The notes under the pieces: model-generated
What the model was told of the DNA's origin: nothing
Databases searched by the model: none
The model's input: the letters and a program-made list of their open reading frames with translations, nothing else
Assembly (NCBI GenBank): GCA_900769555.1
Contig: CAAGHA010000011.1
Location: forward strand, 1 to 16,857
Direction of reading: 5' to 3'
Source: Bacteroidales bacterium
GTDB taxonomy: Bacteria > Bacteroidota > Bacteroidia > Bacteroidales > Paludibacteraceae
Length of the DNA stretch: 16,857 bases
Position numbers and translations under genes: made by a program
In this document: positions 1 through 6,945 of the stretch, in pieces
Numbering within the stretch: the first letter of the stretch is position 1
Layout of the letters: every line of letters begins with the position of its first letter

Positions 1-21
1 GTTTCCGAGTAAAGTAGTGGA

Positions 22-50
22 CAAAGATATATATTTTATAGATTTGCAAA
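22..50 (-). promoter_or_regulatory. Possible leftward Bacteroidetes promoter
   Basis: Read on the - strand, TATCTTTG (22-29) matches the -7 consensus TAnnTTTG, and TTTG (47-50) lies 17 bases upstream. That spacing is somewhat short for this promoter class. It would drive a gene lying left of the window, divergent from folP. No coding sequence of that gene is visible here, so the call rests on the two boxes alone. Confidence 0.35.
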
Positions 51-84
51 AACTTTTTAGGAATAATTTTTTAAGTTTTTTTAT

Positions 85-115
85 TTTTTTCTTTTCCCTA
101 TTTGTTTTACATTTG
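85..115 (+). promoter_or_regulatory. Probable promoter of the folP-cdaA-lolD group
   Basis: TACATTTG at 108-115 is an exact match to the Bacteroidetes -7 element TAnnTTTG. The expected -33 region (about 85-90) is a run of T without a clear TTTG. Transcription would start about 15 bases before the folP start codon, giving a very short leader. The -7 box is clear; the -33 box is weak. Confidence 0.5.
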
Positions 116-136
116 TAGTCAAATGTTGGAAAGTCA

Positions 137-934
137 ATGATTTACGATAAAAATTCGCCCCAAATTATGGGGATTTTAAACGTTACGGATGATTCATTTT
201 TTGACAAAAGTCGATATTTGTCACTAAAATTGCTAATTGCAAAGGCTGAAGAGATGATTTTGCAAGGAGTTTCCATTCTTGATGTTGGAGCATGTTCTAC
301 TCGTCCCGACTCAACGCCGGTTTCGACTAAGGAGGAGTTGAGTCGTTTAAATGCTGTTATGCCTACATTAAGAAAACAATTCCCCAATGTAAAAATATCT
401 ATCGATACGTTTCGAGCAGAGGTGGCCAAAATTGCCGTAAATCAATGGGGTGTTGATTGTGTCAATGATGTTTATGGCGGAACAAAAGATCCATTAATGA
501 TCTCTTTGCTCTCTGAATTGAAAGTTCCTTATGTTTTGACGCACTCTTTTGAATCTAATTTGTATGGAAAGGAGTTGTTAAATGAAATTTTTACTTACTT
601 TGCATCTAATTTGGAAAGACTATATTCTATAGGTGTAGATAATGTTATAGTTGATTTGGGTTTTGGATTTGGTAAGGATATGATTCAAAATTTCCAACTG
701 CTTTCGGCTATCGATTATTTTAAGACTTTGAATTGTCCTATATTGGTGGGATTGTCGAGAAAACGAATGGTTTGGCAAACGTTAGGAATTTCTCCAAACG
801 ATGCGTTGAATGGAACGTCAGTTCTGAATACAATTGCCTTGTTGAATGGGGCAGACATTATCAGAGTGCATGATGTGTTGGAAGCAAAGCAGGTGGTTGA
901 TTTGGTTAGTAAGTATAAGGAGATTATAAAATAG
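137..934 (+). CDS. folP: Dihydropteroate synthase
   Basis: Joins 6-hydroxymethyl-dihydropterin diphosphate to p-aminobenzoate to make dihydropteroate in cytosolic folate synthesis; the family is the target of sulfonamides. The 265-residue TIM-barrel protein has the family landmarks in order: MGILNVT (11-17, with N15), STRP (54-57), SIDT (88-91, with D90), VNDV (109-112), DLGFGFGK (173-180), GLSRK (205-209, with K209) and RVH (243-245). Two usually constant prolines are replaced: TPDSF is TDDSF at residue 18, and DPGxGFGK is DLGFGFGK at residue 174. Both lie in pterin-side loops. The length is normal and all polar ligand residues expected for catalysis are present, so I infer a working enzyme. 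The start ATG sits directly after the probable promoter, and cdaA follows after 9 bases. Confidence 0.93.
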   Translation: MIYDKNSPQIMGILNVTDDSFFDKSRYLSLKLLIAKAEEMILQGVSILDVGACSTRPDSTPVSTKEELSRLNAVMPTLRKQFPNVKISIDTFRAEVAKIAVNQWGVDCVNDVYGGTKDPLMISLLSELKVPYVLTHSFESNLYGKELLNEIFTYFASNLERLYSIGVDNVIVDLGFGFGKDMIQNFQLLSAIDYFKTLNCPILVGLSRKRMVWQTLGISPNDALNGTSVLNTIALLNGADIIRVHDVLEAKQVVDLVSKYKEIIK

Positions 935-943
935 ATACGATAT

Positions 944-1720
944 ATGGGTGAACGATTTGTTTTACGTTGGGTAGATTTGATAGATGTAATCCTTGTGGCT
1001 TTTTTGCTTTACAAGACATACAAGATGTTGAATGGTTCTACTGCGATAAAGGTATTTGTTGGTATTATTACATTTATCTTTCTATGGTGGTTGGTGACAG
1101 CTGTTTTTAGAATGCAGTTGTTAGGTGCGTTTATGGACCAAATTGTAAATGTGGGAGCAATTGCATTGATTATTTTATTTCAAGATGAAATTAGGCAATG
1201 GTTGACATTGTTGGGTTCAAGACAAAGTTTTGTCATGAAATTTTTTATGCGTGTTTTTTCTACGAAGAGTACCGCTTTGGAAGATTCTGATGTGATGCAG
1301 ATTGTTGTGGCATGTAAAAATATGGCAAAAGGGAAGGTGGGAGCATTGATTGTATTAAAGAACGAAAAAGATTTGAAGAGTATCGAGGTGACGGGTGAGC
1401 AAATTAATGCGACAATTAATTCTCGTTTAATAGAAAATATATTTTTTAAAAATTCACCACTGCATGATGGTGCAATGATTATTTCCAAGGATAGGATTGT
1501 TGCTGCTGGATGTATTCTTCCTGTTTCACATAGTTTTAATATTCCCAAAGCTTTGGGGTTGCGTCATCGAGCAGCATTGGGGATGTCTGAACGTTCAGAT
1601 GCTTTGTGTGTTGTTATTTCAGAAGAAACGGGTCGGATCTCGGTTACAAAAAATGGAGAGTTGAAATTGAATATTTCTCCGGAAGAGTTGGAGAAAGAAC
1701 TTTCATCTTATAGTATGTGA
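944..1720 (+). CDS. cdaA: Membrane diadenylate cyclase, CdaA/DacA type
   Basis: Makes cyclic di-AMP from two ATP; in the bacteria where it is studied this messenger controls potassium and osmolyte balance and envelope stability. The 258-residue protein begins with about three hydrophobic helices (roughly residues 10-27, 33-53 and 60-80), followed by the cytoplasmic DAC domain. The catalytic signatures DGA (175-177, in HDGAMII) and RHR (207-209, in GLRHRAALG) are both intact. The N-terminal membrane anchor assigns it to the CdaA class rather than DisA or CdaS. It lies 9 bases after folP, and its stop codon overlaps the GTG that could open the next frame, so the three genes are probably co-transcribed. 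No regulator of the CdaR (YbbR) type is next to it. Confidence 0.93.
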   Translation: MGERFVLRWVDLIDVILVAFLLYKTYKMLNGSTAIKVFVGIITFIFLWWLVTAVFRMQLLGAFMDQIVNVGAIALIILFQDEIRQWLTLLGSRQSFVMKFFMRVFSTKSTALEDSDVMQIVVACKNMAKGKVGALIVLKNEKDLKSIEVTGEQINATINSRLIENIFFKNSPLHDGAMIISKDRIVAAGCILPVSHSFNIPKALGLRHRAALGMSERSDALCVVISEETGRISVTKNGELKLNISPEELEKELSSYSM

Positions 1721-1722
1721 TT

Positions 1723-2376
1723 ATGGTAGAAGCAAATAATATTTCCAAAAGTTTTGGTTCGTTAAATGTCTTAAATGGCGTAAATTTAAAGGTAGAACGC
1801 GGGGAGTTTGTTTCAATTGTTGGCGCGAGTGGTGCAGGGAAAACAACTTTGTTGCAAATTTTAGGCTCATTGGATACTCCGACAGCCGGAAGTGTCTCTA
1901 TTAATGGGGTCTCATTTGGTAATTTAAATGAGAGGGAGATTTCTGAATTTAGAAATAAACATATTGGTTTTGTTTTTCAGTTTCATCAATTGTTGCCTGA
2001 ATTTACTGCGGTTGAGAATATAATGATTCCTGCTTTAATTGCCGGGCGAAAAAGTGAAGAGGCAAATCAAGATGCTTTAGAATTATTGGATTATATGAAT
2101 CTAGTGGATCGTGCGAAGCATAAGCCTAATGAATTGTCCGGTGGAGAACGTCAACGCGTAGCTGTGGCAAGGGCATTGATTAATAGACCGGATGTTTTGT
2201 TGGCAGATGAACCAACCGGTAGTTTGGATTCAAAAAATAAAGAGGAATTAAATCGATTGTTTTTGGATTTGAAAGCTCGTTTTAATCAGACTTTAATTGT
2301 TGTGACTCATGACATGGAGATGGCATCTATTTCGGATAGAATTATTAAGATGCAAGACGGGCGGATTGTTTTGTAA
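1723..2376 (+). CDS. lolD: ABC transporter ATPase, LolD/MacB-type
   Basis: ATP-binding subunit of the LolCDE/MacB/FtsE family. In Gram-negative bacteria LolD powers release of lipoproteins from the inner membrane for transfer to the outer membrane. The protein of about 217 residues has Walker A (GASGAGKTT), a Q-loop with the family's FVFQFHQLLPEFTAVEN segment, the ABC signature LSGGERQRVAVARAL, Walker B VLLADEPTGSLD and the H-loop VTHD. No membrane permease is adjacent, so it is an orphan ATPase here and its partner must be elsewhere. I choose ATG at 1723; a GTG at 1717 would add two residues and overlap the cdaA stop. The LolD assignment comes from sequence character, and a MacB-type efflux role cannot be excluded. 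Confidence 0.85.
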   Translation: MVEANNISKSFGSLNVLNGVNLKVERGEFVSIVGASGAGKTTLLQILGSLDTPTAGSVSINGVSFGNLNEREISEFRNKHIGFVFQFHQLLPEFTAVENIMIPALIAGRKSEEANQDALELLDYMNLVDRAKHKPNELSGGERQRVAVARALINRPDVLLADEPTGSLDSKNKEELNRLFLDLKARFNQTLIVVTHDMEMASISDRIIKMQDGRIVL

Positions 2377-2410
2377 TTTGTATAGGTAACTTCTACAAAT
2401 TACGATTTTG
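2373..2410 (+). terminator. Hairpin over the lolD stop codon, possible weak terminator
   Basis: GTAATTTGTA (2373-2382) and TACAAATTAC (2394-2403) are perfect 10-base inverted repeats with an 11-base loop, followed by GATTTTGTTT. The stem begins inside the lolD stop region. It is AT-rich and the T-tract is interrupted, so termination strength is uncertain, but it is well placed to end the folP-cdaA-lolD transcript. Confidence 0.45.
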
Positions 2411-2716
2411 TTTCTAAATGTAATAAATTCTATTTTGGATGCTCTACAAAAACATCTCGACCTATTTTACAGAACTTACCAATAATGGAAGTTGTCTGTT
2501 ATAGTCAATGTGGATCTATAATTGCTTTGGCATAGAACCTTAATTTGTATTATTTGCCTGAATTTTGACTTGTTTTTCGTTTTATTATTATATCTTTGCT
2601 TTCGAGATATAGTAAAGATGATTTTTGGAATTTGGATATTTTAGATGTCTTAGAATTTGTGTAGATGAAATGGTATATCTCGGATTAATGTTTGTTTAAT
2701 ATAGAAAAGTAGTAGT
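2404..2716. other. Gap between the lolD hairpin and dapB, non-coding apart from a promoter
   Basis: I see no convincing reading frame on either strand and no tRNA-like fold. The stretch holds the probable dapB-operon promoter (2570-2598) and about 115 bases of leader, in which I recognise no riboswitch. The left part (2404-2560) has no structure I can name. Confidence 0.5.
2570..2598 (+). promoter_or_regulatory. Probable promoter of the dapB-lepB operon
   Basis: TTG at 2570-2572 and TATCTTTG at 2591-2598 are separated by 18 bases. The second is an exact TAnnTTTG -7 box. This predicts a start near 2605 and a leader of roughly 110 bases before dapB. Confidence 0.5.
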
Positions 2717-3436
2717 ATGAAGATTGCTTTGATTGGTTATGGGAAAATGGGTAAAACCATTGAAAAAATAGCTATAAATAGAGGCCACGAAATAGTCTCA
2801 ATTATTGATATTGACAATTTGGAAGATTTTGATTCTGCATCCTTTAAAAGTGCAGATGTTGCAATAGAGTTTACCAGACCTGATGTTGCCATATCAAATG
2901 TGCGGAGTTGTTTTAGAGCCGGAGTGCCGGTTGTTTGTGGTACAACCGGATGGAATTTGCAAGAGATAAAAGCTGACTTAGAAGCATCTGAGAGTGCTTT
3001 ATTTTGGTCTTCCAATTTCAGTTTGGGTGTAAATCTCTTTTTTGCAGTAAACAAGTATCTTGCGAAATTGATGAATAAATTTGAAAACTATAATGTCGAG
3101 ATGACAGAGGTACATCATATTCATAAATTGGATGCGCCAAGCGGGACGGCAATTACTTTGGCCGAGGGTATTTTAGAGAATCTTGATAGAAAAGAAGATT
3201 GGGTAAAAGAGGCGGAAACGAAAAAAACTGATTTGGTTATTAAATCAATAAGAGAAGGTGAGGTTCCCGGAATTCATACGATAGTTTATGATTCGGAAGT
3301 TGATACCATAACCATAACACATGATGCTAAGAGTCGGGCCGGTTTTGCTTTAGGAGCGGTGGTTGCCGCAGAATATACAGCAGGAAAGAAAGGTTTGCTA
3401 AGTATGCATGATTTGTTTGATTTTCTTACGAAGTAA
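2717..3436 (+). CDS. dapB: 4-hydroxy-tetrahydrodipicolinate reductase
   Basis: NAD(P)H-dependent reductase of the diaminopimelate/lysine pathway, supplying the cross-linking amino acid of peptidoglycan as well as lysine. The 239-residue protein opens with the Rossmann motif GYGKMG (7-12), followed by GTTGW (75-79), SNFSLGVNLF (99-108) and the family signature EVHHIHKLDAPSGTA (131-145), which carries the catalytic histidine (HH, 133-134), K137 and the substrate-binding loop. It is slightly shorter than the proteobacterial enzyme, mainly through a short early region around residues 30-45, where a compact DIDNLEDF follows the Rossmann strand. It is the first gene of an operon: lepB starts 3 bases after its stop codon, linking wall-precursor synthesis with envelope protein export. 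Confidence 0.95.
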   Translation: MKIALIGYGKMGKTIEKIAINRGHEIVSIIDIDNLEDFDSASFKSADVAIEFTRPDVAISNVRSCFRAGVPVVCGTTGWNLQEIKADLEASESALFWSSNFSLGVNLFFAVNKYLAKLMNKFENYNVEMTEVHHIHKLDAPSGTAITLAEGILENLDRKEDWVKEAETKKTDLVIKSIREGEVPGIHTIVYDSEVDTITITHDAKSRAGFALGAVVAAEYTAGKKGLLSMHDLFDFLTK

Positions 3437-3439
3437 AAA

Positions 3440-4870
3440 ATGGATTCACAGAAAAAAACTTTTAAAGAACGTTTGCAAACTGCCGGATTAAAACAGTGGG
3501 CTAAATTTGCAGTTGTAGCTTTGATGCTTCTATTGTTTTTGGCATGGTCCGGAGCGTGGTGGTTGTTACTATTTATTCCGTTGGTATTTGAGATCTATAT
3601 TACTCGATATGTATCATGGAGTGCTTGGAAAGAATCTGAGAATCCGATTCTTAAAAATATAGCGGAATTAGTTGATGCGATTGTGTTTGCGTTAATCGCA
3701 GTATATTTGATAAATATATTTTTCTTTCAAAATTATAAGATTCCATCTCCATCATTAGAGAAGACACTTTTGGTTGGAGATTATTTATTTGTCAGCAAGT
3801 TAAGTTATGGTCCTCGTTGTCCGATGACTCCGTTGTCATTTCCTTTGGCTCAACATACTATGCCGGGGACAGAAGATACAAAGTCATATGTGGAGTGGAT
3901 AAAGTGGGACTATCAGCGTCTTTGTGGTTTGGGTTCTGTGCAACGCAATGATATTGTCGTTTTTAATTTCCCGGCCGGAGATACGGTTGCAGTAAAAGTT
4001 CAGAATCCGGATTATTACACGTTGGTCAATGAAGTCGGTCGGGAACAATTATGGGGAAATCCTGCTTATTTTGGAGAGATTATAGCTCGCCCGGTTGATA
4101 GAAGAGAGAATTATGTAAAACGTTGTGTTGCGTTGCCCGGAGATACTTTCAGTATCGAAAATGGAGTTGTTCATATCAATGGGATTGCGCAAGATACCTT
4201 TGCAGGAATTCAACATAATTATTTAGTTGAAGTTGAAAATTCGAGAGATATAGATTTTGATAAATTGGGTATTAGAAAGCATGATAGGCGATTAGTTAAT
4301 GTTCAGAATAATGGTGAAGCATGGTTGTCGATGTTAGGATATCAAGACTCTGTGAGTGGAAGAGTTCGAACATTGGTTTATGATATTCCATTGACTCGAG
4401 AAGCATTGGAGAAAGTAAGACGAAATCAGTCTGTATTATCAATAAAAAAGGAGTCAGATCTGATGTCCGGAGGAAAGATGTTTCCATTGAACGGAAATCA
4501 TAAATGGACTAAAAATAACTATGGACCGATTGTAATACCCAAGAAAGGAGTCACCGTTCCTTTATCAATTGATTTGTTGCCACTTTACGAGCAAATTATT
4601 AGAAATTATGAGTTGAATGATTTGAAAGTTGAAAATGGTCAAATTTTGATTAATGATATTCCTTCTGATAATTATACATTTAAGATGGATTATTATTGGA
4701 TGATGGGAGATAATCGAGATAATTCAGCGGATTCAAGGTATTGGGGATTTGTACCGGAAGATCACATAGTAGGGAAACCGATTTTTATATGGTTGTCTAT
4801 AGATGAGGATAAACCGTTCCCATCTTCCATCAGATGGAGTCGAATATTTACAATGGTTCATCCTAATTGA
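3440..4870 (+). CDS. lepB: Signal peptidase I, long Bacteroidetes form
   Basis: Inner-membrane serine protease that removes signal peptides from exported proteins. Hydrophobic segments lie at about residues 22-55 (two helices) and 78-96. The catalytic serine is S105 in IPSPSLEKTLLVGD, and the general base is K227 in NYVKRCVALPGD. The C-terminal box GDNRDNSADSRYWGF (423-437) completes the S26 fold. At 476 residues it is far longer than the E. coli enzyme (324); most of the extra length lies between the catalytic lysine region and the GDNRDNS box (about residues 255-410). The residue after the nucleophile is leucine (SL) where SM is usual. It is tightly spaced behind dapB and followed after 12 bases by an exported protein gene. 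Confidence 0.94.
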   Translation: MDSQKKTFKERLQTAGLKQWAKFAVVALMLLLFLAWSGAWWLLLFIPLVFEIYITRYVSWSAWKESENPILKNIAELVDAIVFALIAVYLINIFFFQNYKIPSPSLEKTLLVGDYLFVSKLSYGPRCPMTPLSFPLAQHTMPGTEDTKSYVEWIKWDYQRLCGLGSVQRNDIVVFNFPAGDTVAVKVQNPDYYTLVNEVGREQLWGNPAYFGEIIARPVDRRENYVKRCVALPGDTFSIENGVVHINGIAQDTFAGIQHNYLVEVENSRDIDFDKLGIRKHDRRLVNVQNNGEAWLSMLGYQDSVSGRVRTLVYDIPLTREALEKVRRNQSVLSIKKESDLMSGGKMFPLNGNHKWTKNNYGPIVIPKKGVTVPLSIDLLPLYEQIIRNYELNDLKVENGQILINDIPSDNYTFKMDYYWMMGDNRDNSADSRYWGFVPEDHIVGKPIFIWLSIDEDKPFPSSIRWSRIFTMVHPN

Positions 4871-4882
4871 TAATTTAGCGGT

Positions 4883-5701
4883 ATGAATAAGAAAGTAGTT
4901 GTATTGGTTGTATTTTTTCTCTTCTTGTGTGGATATAGTTTATCAAAAACTGTATTGCGAGATGAGCCGGCATTTTGTGTCGGAGAAAAAGCAAAGTACA
5001 CAATTTATTACAATTTGGGATTTATTTGGATTCATGCCGGAGATGTAGATTTTTCTGTTTCTCAAAAAAAATATAAAGGAGAAGATTGTTATCTTTTGCA
5101 ATTGAACGGATATACCACAAGATCCTTTGATCGTCTTTATCGTATCAGAGATACATTTTCCACTATAATGCGTGTAAAAGACATGCAACCATTGTATTAC
5201 AGGGAGGTAAAAAACGAAGACTCTTATTTCAGCGAGCGAGAATATCATTTTTCTTCCGATGGAAATCTACGTTGGAAAAGGAATCGAAAAGGAGTGTTAA
5301 GTTCTGATACAATCAAAGTTGGGAGGGATGTATTGGATTTAATTTCTGCTTGTTATAAATTTAGAGGAACCGAAGTATCTCAATTAAATTTGAATGAAAC
5401 AATTCCTTTTAAATTGATTTTTGATGAAGAGGTTTCAGATTTAGGACTAACATATAAAGGGAAAGAAGATATAAAATTACGCAATAAGAATAAATATAAA
5501 TCGTTAAAATTTGTACCGAAGTTATTAACGGGAGATATTTTTGAGAAAGAGGACGATATGGCTATTTTTGTTTCAGATGACGATAATCATGTCCCGTTAT
5601 ACATAGAGGCAAAGATTAAAGTCGGCAAAGTAAAAGTAATGTTAGACAATGTAGAGAACACAAAAACGCCTATGTCTTCGGAAATCACAAAAAAGGATTA
5701 G
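4883..5701 (+). CDS. Exported DUF3108-like protein
   Basis: The 272-residue protein has a clear export signal: lysines at 3-4, a hydrophobic core (V5-L15) and a likely cleavage site near residues 21-23. The C16 in LFLCG does not make a good lipobox, so periplasmic or outer-membrane location is more likely than a lipoprotein. The mature start (GEKAKYTIYYN, 34-44, followed by an HAGDVDFSV strand) resembles the beginning of DUF3108 family proteins, which are predicted beta-rich envelope proteins of unknown function. No catalytic motif is visible. It is in the lepB operon, 12 bases after lepB and 3 bases before the response regulator gene. The family assignment is from memory of its pattern, and I assign no function. 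Confidence 0.7.
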   Translation: MNKKVVVLVVFFLFLCGYSLSKTVLRDEPAFCVGEKAKYTIYYNLGFIWIHAGDVDFSVSQKKYKGEDCYLLQLNGYTTRSFDRLYRIRDTFSTIMRVKDMQPLYYREVKNEDSYFSEREYHFSSDGNLRWKRNRKGVLSSDTIKVGRDVLDLISACYKFRGTEVSQLNLNETIPFKLIFDEEVSDLGLTYKGKEDIKLRNKNKYKSLKFVPKLLTGDIFEKEDDMAIFVSDDDNHVPLYIEAKIKVGKVKVMLDNVENTKTPMSSEITKKD

Positions 5702-5704
5702 CCT

Positions 5705-6871
5705 ATGTCAAAAATTTTAGTTATCGATGACGAGAGAAGCATCCGAAATACATTAAAGGATATTTTGGAATTTGAAAACCATGAAGTTACTCTTGCCGAA
5801 GACGGTTTGGTAGGATTGGATTTGTTGAAGACAGAATCCTTCGATTTAATTTTTTGTGACATTAAAATGCCCAAGATGGATGGAATAGAGGTCTTGGTAA
5901 AAATACGAGAAGATTTTCCGGATCAAACAATAGTGATGATTTCCGGTCACGGGACAGTAGATACAGCTGTAGAATGTTTACAGAAAGGAGCTTTTGACTT
6001 TATAGTGAAGCCGATAGATCTTAATCGATTGTTAGTGAGTGTCCGTAATGGTTTGGAGCGTAAGAGTTTGGTGCATGAGACAAAGGTTTTAAAGAAAAAG
6101 GTAGCTCGAAAAATGACAATGGTTGGAGAGACTGAACCGATGAGACACCTGAGAAGTGTGATTGCACGTGTTGCTTCCACAGATGCAAGGGTTTTGATTA
6201 CCGGTGAAAATGGAACCGGTAAGGAGGTGGTTGCCCGTGAATTGTTTGAGTTAAGTAATCGTTCTTCTGCACCGTTTGTTGAGGTCAATTGTGCAGCCAT
6301 TCCGTCAGATTTAATAGAGAGCGAGTTGTTTGGTCATGAAAAAGGATCATTTACCTCAGCAATAAAGCAAAGAATTGGTAAATTCGAGCAGGCGCATACG
6401 GGGACAATCTTTTTGGATGAAGTGGGGGATATGAGTTTATCTGCTCAGACAAAGGTTTTGCGAGTTTTGCAAGAGAAAGAGTTGACTCGTGTAGGTAGTG
6501 ATAAAAGTATAAAGGTTGATGTGCGAGTTTTTGCAGCTACCAATAAAGACCTTCGGAAGGAGATTGAAAAGGGGAATTTTAGAGAAGACTTGTATCATCG
6601 TTTGAGTGTAATACCTATTCATGTACCACCATTGAGAGAGCGAGTTGAGGATATTCCATTGTTGGTTAACTATTTTAACGAGTTAATTTGCGAAGAACAG
6701 GGAATTGCATTGAAGGAATTTGATGCGAGTGCCATTGAAGAACTTAAAAAACTTCATTGGAGTGGAAATGTCAGAGAACTTAGAAATGTGGTGGAGCGTT
6801 TGATTATTTTAGCAGGAAAAGTTGTGACAGCTGAGGATGTAAAAGTGTTTGCTACCTTTTCTTCGTTATAA
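5705..6871 (+). CDS. NtrC-like response regulator without a DNA-binding domain
   Basis: Two-component response regulator with a receiver domain (about 1-120) and a sigma-54-type AAA+ ATPase (about 138-370). The receiver has the acidic pair D8/D9, phospho-acceptor D52, S80 and K102. The AAA+ part has Walker A GENGTGKE (167-174), Walker B FLDEVGDM (236-243), arginine fingers in FREDLYHRL (292-300) and sensor II GNVRELRN (354-361). The sigma-54-contact loop, normally GAFTGA, reads GSFTSA (214-219), keeping the central F-T pair. The protein stops at residue 388, soon after the ATPase, so the usual Fis-type helix-turn-helix is absent. No histidine kinase gene is next to it. How it finds promoters, or whether it acts on sigma-54 at all, cannot be read from the sequence. 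Confidence 0.88.
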   Translation: MSKILVIDDERSIRNTLKDILEFENHEVTLAEDGLVGLDLLKTESFDLIFCDIKMPKMDGIEVLVKIREDFPDQTIVMISGHGTVDTAVECLQKGAFDFIVKPIDLNRLLVSVRNGLERKSLVHETKVLKKKVARKMTMVGETEPMRHLRSVIARVASTDARVLITGENGTGKEVVARELFELSNRSSAPFVEVNCAAIPSDLIESELFGHEKGSFTSAIKQRIGKFEQAHTGTIFLDEVGDMSLSAQTKVLRVLQEKELTRVGSDKSIKVDVRVFAATNKDLRKEIEKGNFREDLYHRLSVIPIHVPPLRERVEDIPLLVNYFNELICEEQGIALKEFDASAIEELKKLHWSGNVRELRNVVERLIILAGKVVTAEDVKVFATFSSL

Positions 6872-6945
6872 TGACTTTGTTGTAAAGGTAAAAATAAGTT
6901 GTAAGTTGTAATAAAGAGAGATTTTCGAGAAAATACAAGAAAGGT

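Noticed and set aside
6872..6945. A separate mutS promoter
   Set aside because: No TAnnTTTG box is present in the gap, so I cannot support one.
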